Shown: piece by piece, positions 20,720-22,100 of the stretch
Layout of the letters: each line of letters opens with the position of its first letter
Numbering within the stretch: the stretch's first letter is position 1
Origin: a virus
Length of the DNA stretch: 22,100 nucleotides
IMG/VR virus record: IMGVR_UViG_3300034104_000306
Span: 1 to 22,100 of that record
Strand: one strand, 5' to 3'
Position numbers and translations under genes: made by a program
Notes under the pieces: model-generated
Told to the model about the DNA's origin: nothing
The model's input: only the letters and a program-made list of their open reading frames with translations
Database searches by the model: none

Positions 20720-22100
20720 AAATTGATGTAGAAACTAACGTAGAAGGTTCAATTGCAGAATTAAAAGCATTGAAAAAGCAGTTGAAAGAAACTGCTGCAG
20801 GTAGTGAAGAGTTTAAAAAAATCTATAATCAAATTGATGATTTAGAAGATAAAATTAAATCTGCAAAAGGAGCATCTGCTGACTGGATTGACTCATTAGA
20901 ATCAGCAGGAGGCCCTATCGGTATGTTAGGTGCAGGGTTGAATAAATTAAAAGTTTCAACTCAATCTTTTGGTGCTGCGTTAAAAGCAACGGGTATTGGT
21001 TTAGTAGTTTCAATTGTAGCTGGATTAGTTGCTGCATTTAGTCAAACAGAGGGTTCTTTGAAGAAATTAGAACCTTTGTTAATTGGTTTAGAAAAAATCT
21101 TTGGGGGTATTGTAGAAGTAATGCAACCTCTTTTAGATATATTTTTAGAGTTAGCATTAAAAGCATTACCATATATAACTTCTGGTATTGGTAAATTATA
21201 TTCAGGGTTTGTTGCATTCTTTACTTTAATAAAAGAAGCTGGAACAGGTGTTGGTAAAATTCTTAAAGGTATATTCACATTAGATACAGATTCAATTACC
21301 GAAGGTTATGCACAAATAAAAGGTAGTTTAAGTAAAACAATAGAAGCATATGATGAAGGTGTTAAAAGATTTGAAGTAGGAACAAAGAAACTTACTAAAA
21401 CTCAAAAAGAAAATCTTAAAACTCAAAAAGAAGATGCAGATAAAGCATTAGCTGATAAGTTAAAACAAATGGAGGCTTTAGATAAATTAGACGAAGCCCG
21501 TTTAGAAAAACTTAAAGCAGAAGCATTAGCAATTGCAACAACAGAACAACAAAAATTAGATATTGAAAAACAATTTGCAGAAAAATCATATCAATTAGCT
21601 AAAAAAGATATAGAGGATAAGATTGCCATAAATAAAAAATATGGTAAAGATACAACGGAATTACAGGCAGATTTAGTAAAATTAGATGCAGATAATATTA
21701 ATAAAAAAGCTGAAATAAATGATAAGCAAAAAAGTTTAGATGAAAATGTATTAAAGGAATTAAAAGAATTTAATAAAAGAGCTACTGATATTAAAACTCA
21801 GGCTATTATAGACGAATTAACACAATCTAAACAATCTAGAGCAGATAAATATACAGAAGACCTTGCAGCATTAGAAGAAGATAAAGTTTTTATTACAAAA
21901 TCAGAAACCGAAAAGCAAGAATTAAGAAATGCTTTAAAAGCAACATTTGACCAAGATACTATTAAATTAGAAAGTGATGCACAGGCTAAACAACATGATT
22001 TAAAATTAAGAGGATTAGAATTAGAATCACAAGGTTTGATTGAAGGTACAATGTCTTATTTTGCAAATAAGAAAGCTATATTAGATGAAAACTATGCAAA
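20695..22100 (+). CDS. Tape-measure protein, N-terminal part (partial, 3' end outside window)
   Basis: The frame starts at the ATG at 20695 (MADKQVKVKIDVETNVEGSI) and stays open to the window end, 468 complete codons. Residues 20-58 are a coiled coil. Residues about 72-118 are Gly/Ala-rich with a hydrophobic segment (TGIGLVVSIVAGLVAAF). A second hydrophobic/amphipathic stretch follows (about 140-185, PLLDIFLELALKALPYITSG ... LYSGFVAFFTLI). From about residue 220 on it is a very long Lys/Glu/Ala-rich coiled coil (KKLTKTQKENLKTQKEDADK, DKLKQMEALDKLDEARLEKL). This succession is typical of tape-measure proteins, whose length sets tail length and whose hydrophobic segments are thought to enter the host membrane during DNA ejection. 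It supports a siphovirus-like or long-tailed virion. Confidence 0.85.
   Translation, partial: MADKQVKVKIDVETNVEGSIAELKALKKQLKETAAGSEEFKKIYNQIDDLEDKIKSAKGASADWIDSLESAGGPIGMLGAGLNKLKVSTQSFGAALKATGIGLVVSIVAGLVAAFSQTEGSLKKLEPLLIGLEKIFGGIVEVMQPLLDIFLELALKALPYITSGIGKLYSGFVAFFTLIKEAGTGVGKILKGIFTLDTDSITEGYAQIKGSLSKTIEAYDEGVKRFEVGTKKLTKTQKENLKTQKEDADKALADKLKQMEALDKLDEARLEKLKAEALAIATTEQQKLDIEKQFAEKSYQLAKKDIEDKIAINKKYGKDTTELQADLVKLDADNINKKAEINDKQKSLDENVLKELKEFNKRATDIKTQAIIDELTQSKQSRADKYTEDLAALEEDKVFITKSETEKQELRNALKATFDQDTIKLESDAQAKQHDLKLRGLELESQGLIEGTMSYFANKKAILDENYA

Noticed and set aside
1-22100. Stop-codon reassignment, since no gene here ends in TGA
   Set aside because: All genes are intact in the standard code, Trp is encoded by TGG, and TAG and TAA are both used as stops (TAG at 1933 and 15738). 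Absence of TGA stops fits AT-rich composition and small gene number.
1-22100. tRNA genes, CRISPR arrays, insertion sequences, attachment sites
   Set aside because: Intergenic space is under 120 nt everywhere and none shows a cloverleaf, spaced identical repeats, transposase or terminal repeats. The repeats found are within fibre coding sequence.

Overview
The window is a dense, entirely plus-strand block of AT-rich tailed-phage DNA: the packaging and virion-morphogenesis module of a siphovirus-like phage or prophage. The likely host group is Bacteroidota. This rests on three things: there are no convincing Shine-Dalgarno sequences, start codons are preceded by A-rich leaders (for example before the capsid gene at 6151), and the virion proteins have the look of Bacteroidota phage families. 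The host call is inference. No tRNA, CRISPR array, insertion sequence, integrase or minus-strand gene is visible.

Layout. 1-426: 3' end of a DNA methyltransferase, then a tiny overlapping membrane-peptide ORF. 472-1933: small-terminase-like protein and large terminase. 1902-2864: a coiled-coil protein and a two-frame gene whose frames meet at a T9 run, resembling the G/GT frameshift arrangement of tail assembly chaperones. 2905-5312: a small Cys-rich protein, a Ser/Thr/Ala-rich fibre and a Gly-rich tail protein. 5371-7717: acidic scaffold-like protein, major capsid protein and a tail-tube-like protein, closed by a strong intrinsic terminator at 7741-7775. 7834-11386: small virion protein, portal, head-tail connector and two tandem paralogous tail-terminator-like genes, the second carrying a C-terminal extension joined exactly at a T10 run. 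11406-15290: a 1294-residue fibre with 14-residue repeats and a C1q-like C-terminus. 15292-20514: a neck-type protein and three tail-tip/baseplate-type proteins, the last ending in another Gly-rich domain. 20561-22100: a 52-residue ORF and the start of a tape-measure protein cut by the window edge.

Genes mostly abut or overlap by a few bases, so they are probably read as a few long transcripts. All six intergenic gaps of 40 nt or more (counting the gap after the small membrane ORF) carry a (T/G)GTTAT(T/A)A element, which I propose as a phage promoter or processing signal. Terminase and portal package DNA into a capsid built by the scaffold and capsid proteins. Connector and terminator proteins join the tail, the tape measure sets its length, and the fibres and Gly-rich proteins probably contact the host.

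The most unusual features are the two poly-T sites (T9 and T10) placed exactly where coding frames or domains join, the recurrent intergenic motif, the hidden membrane peptide, and the apparent split of a tail-tip protein into two genes.
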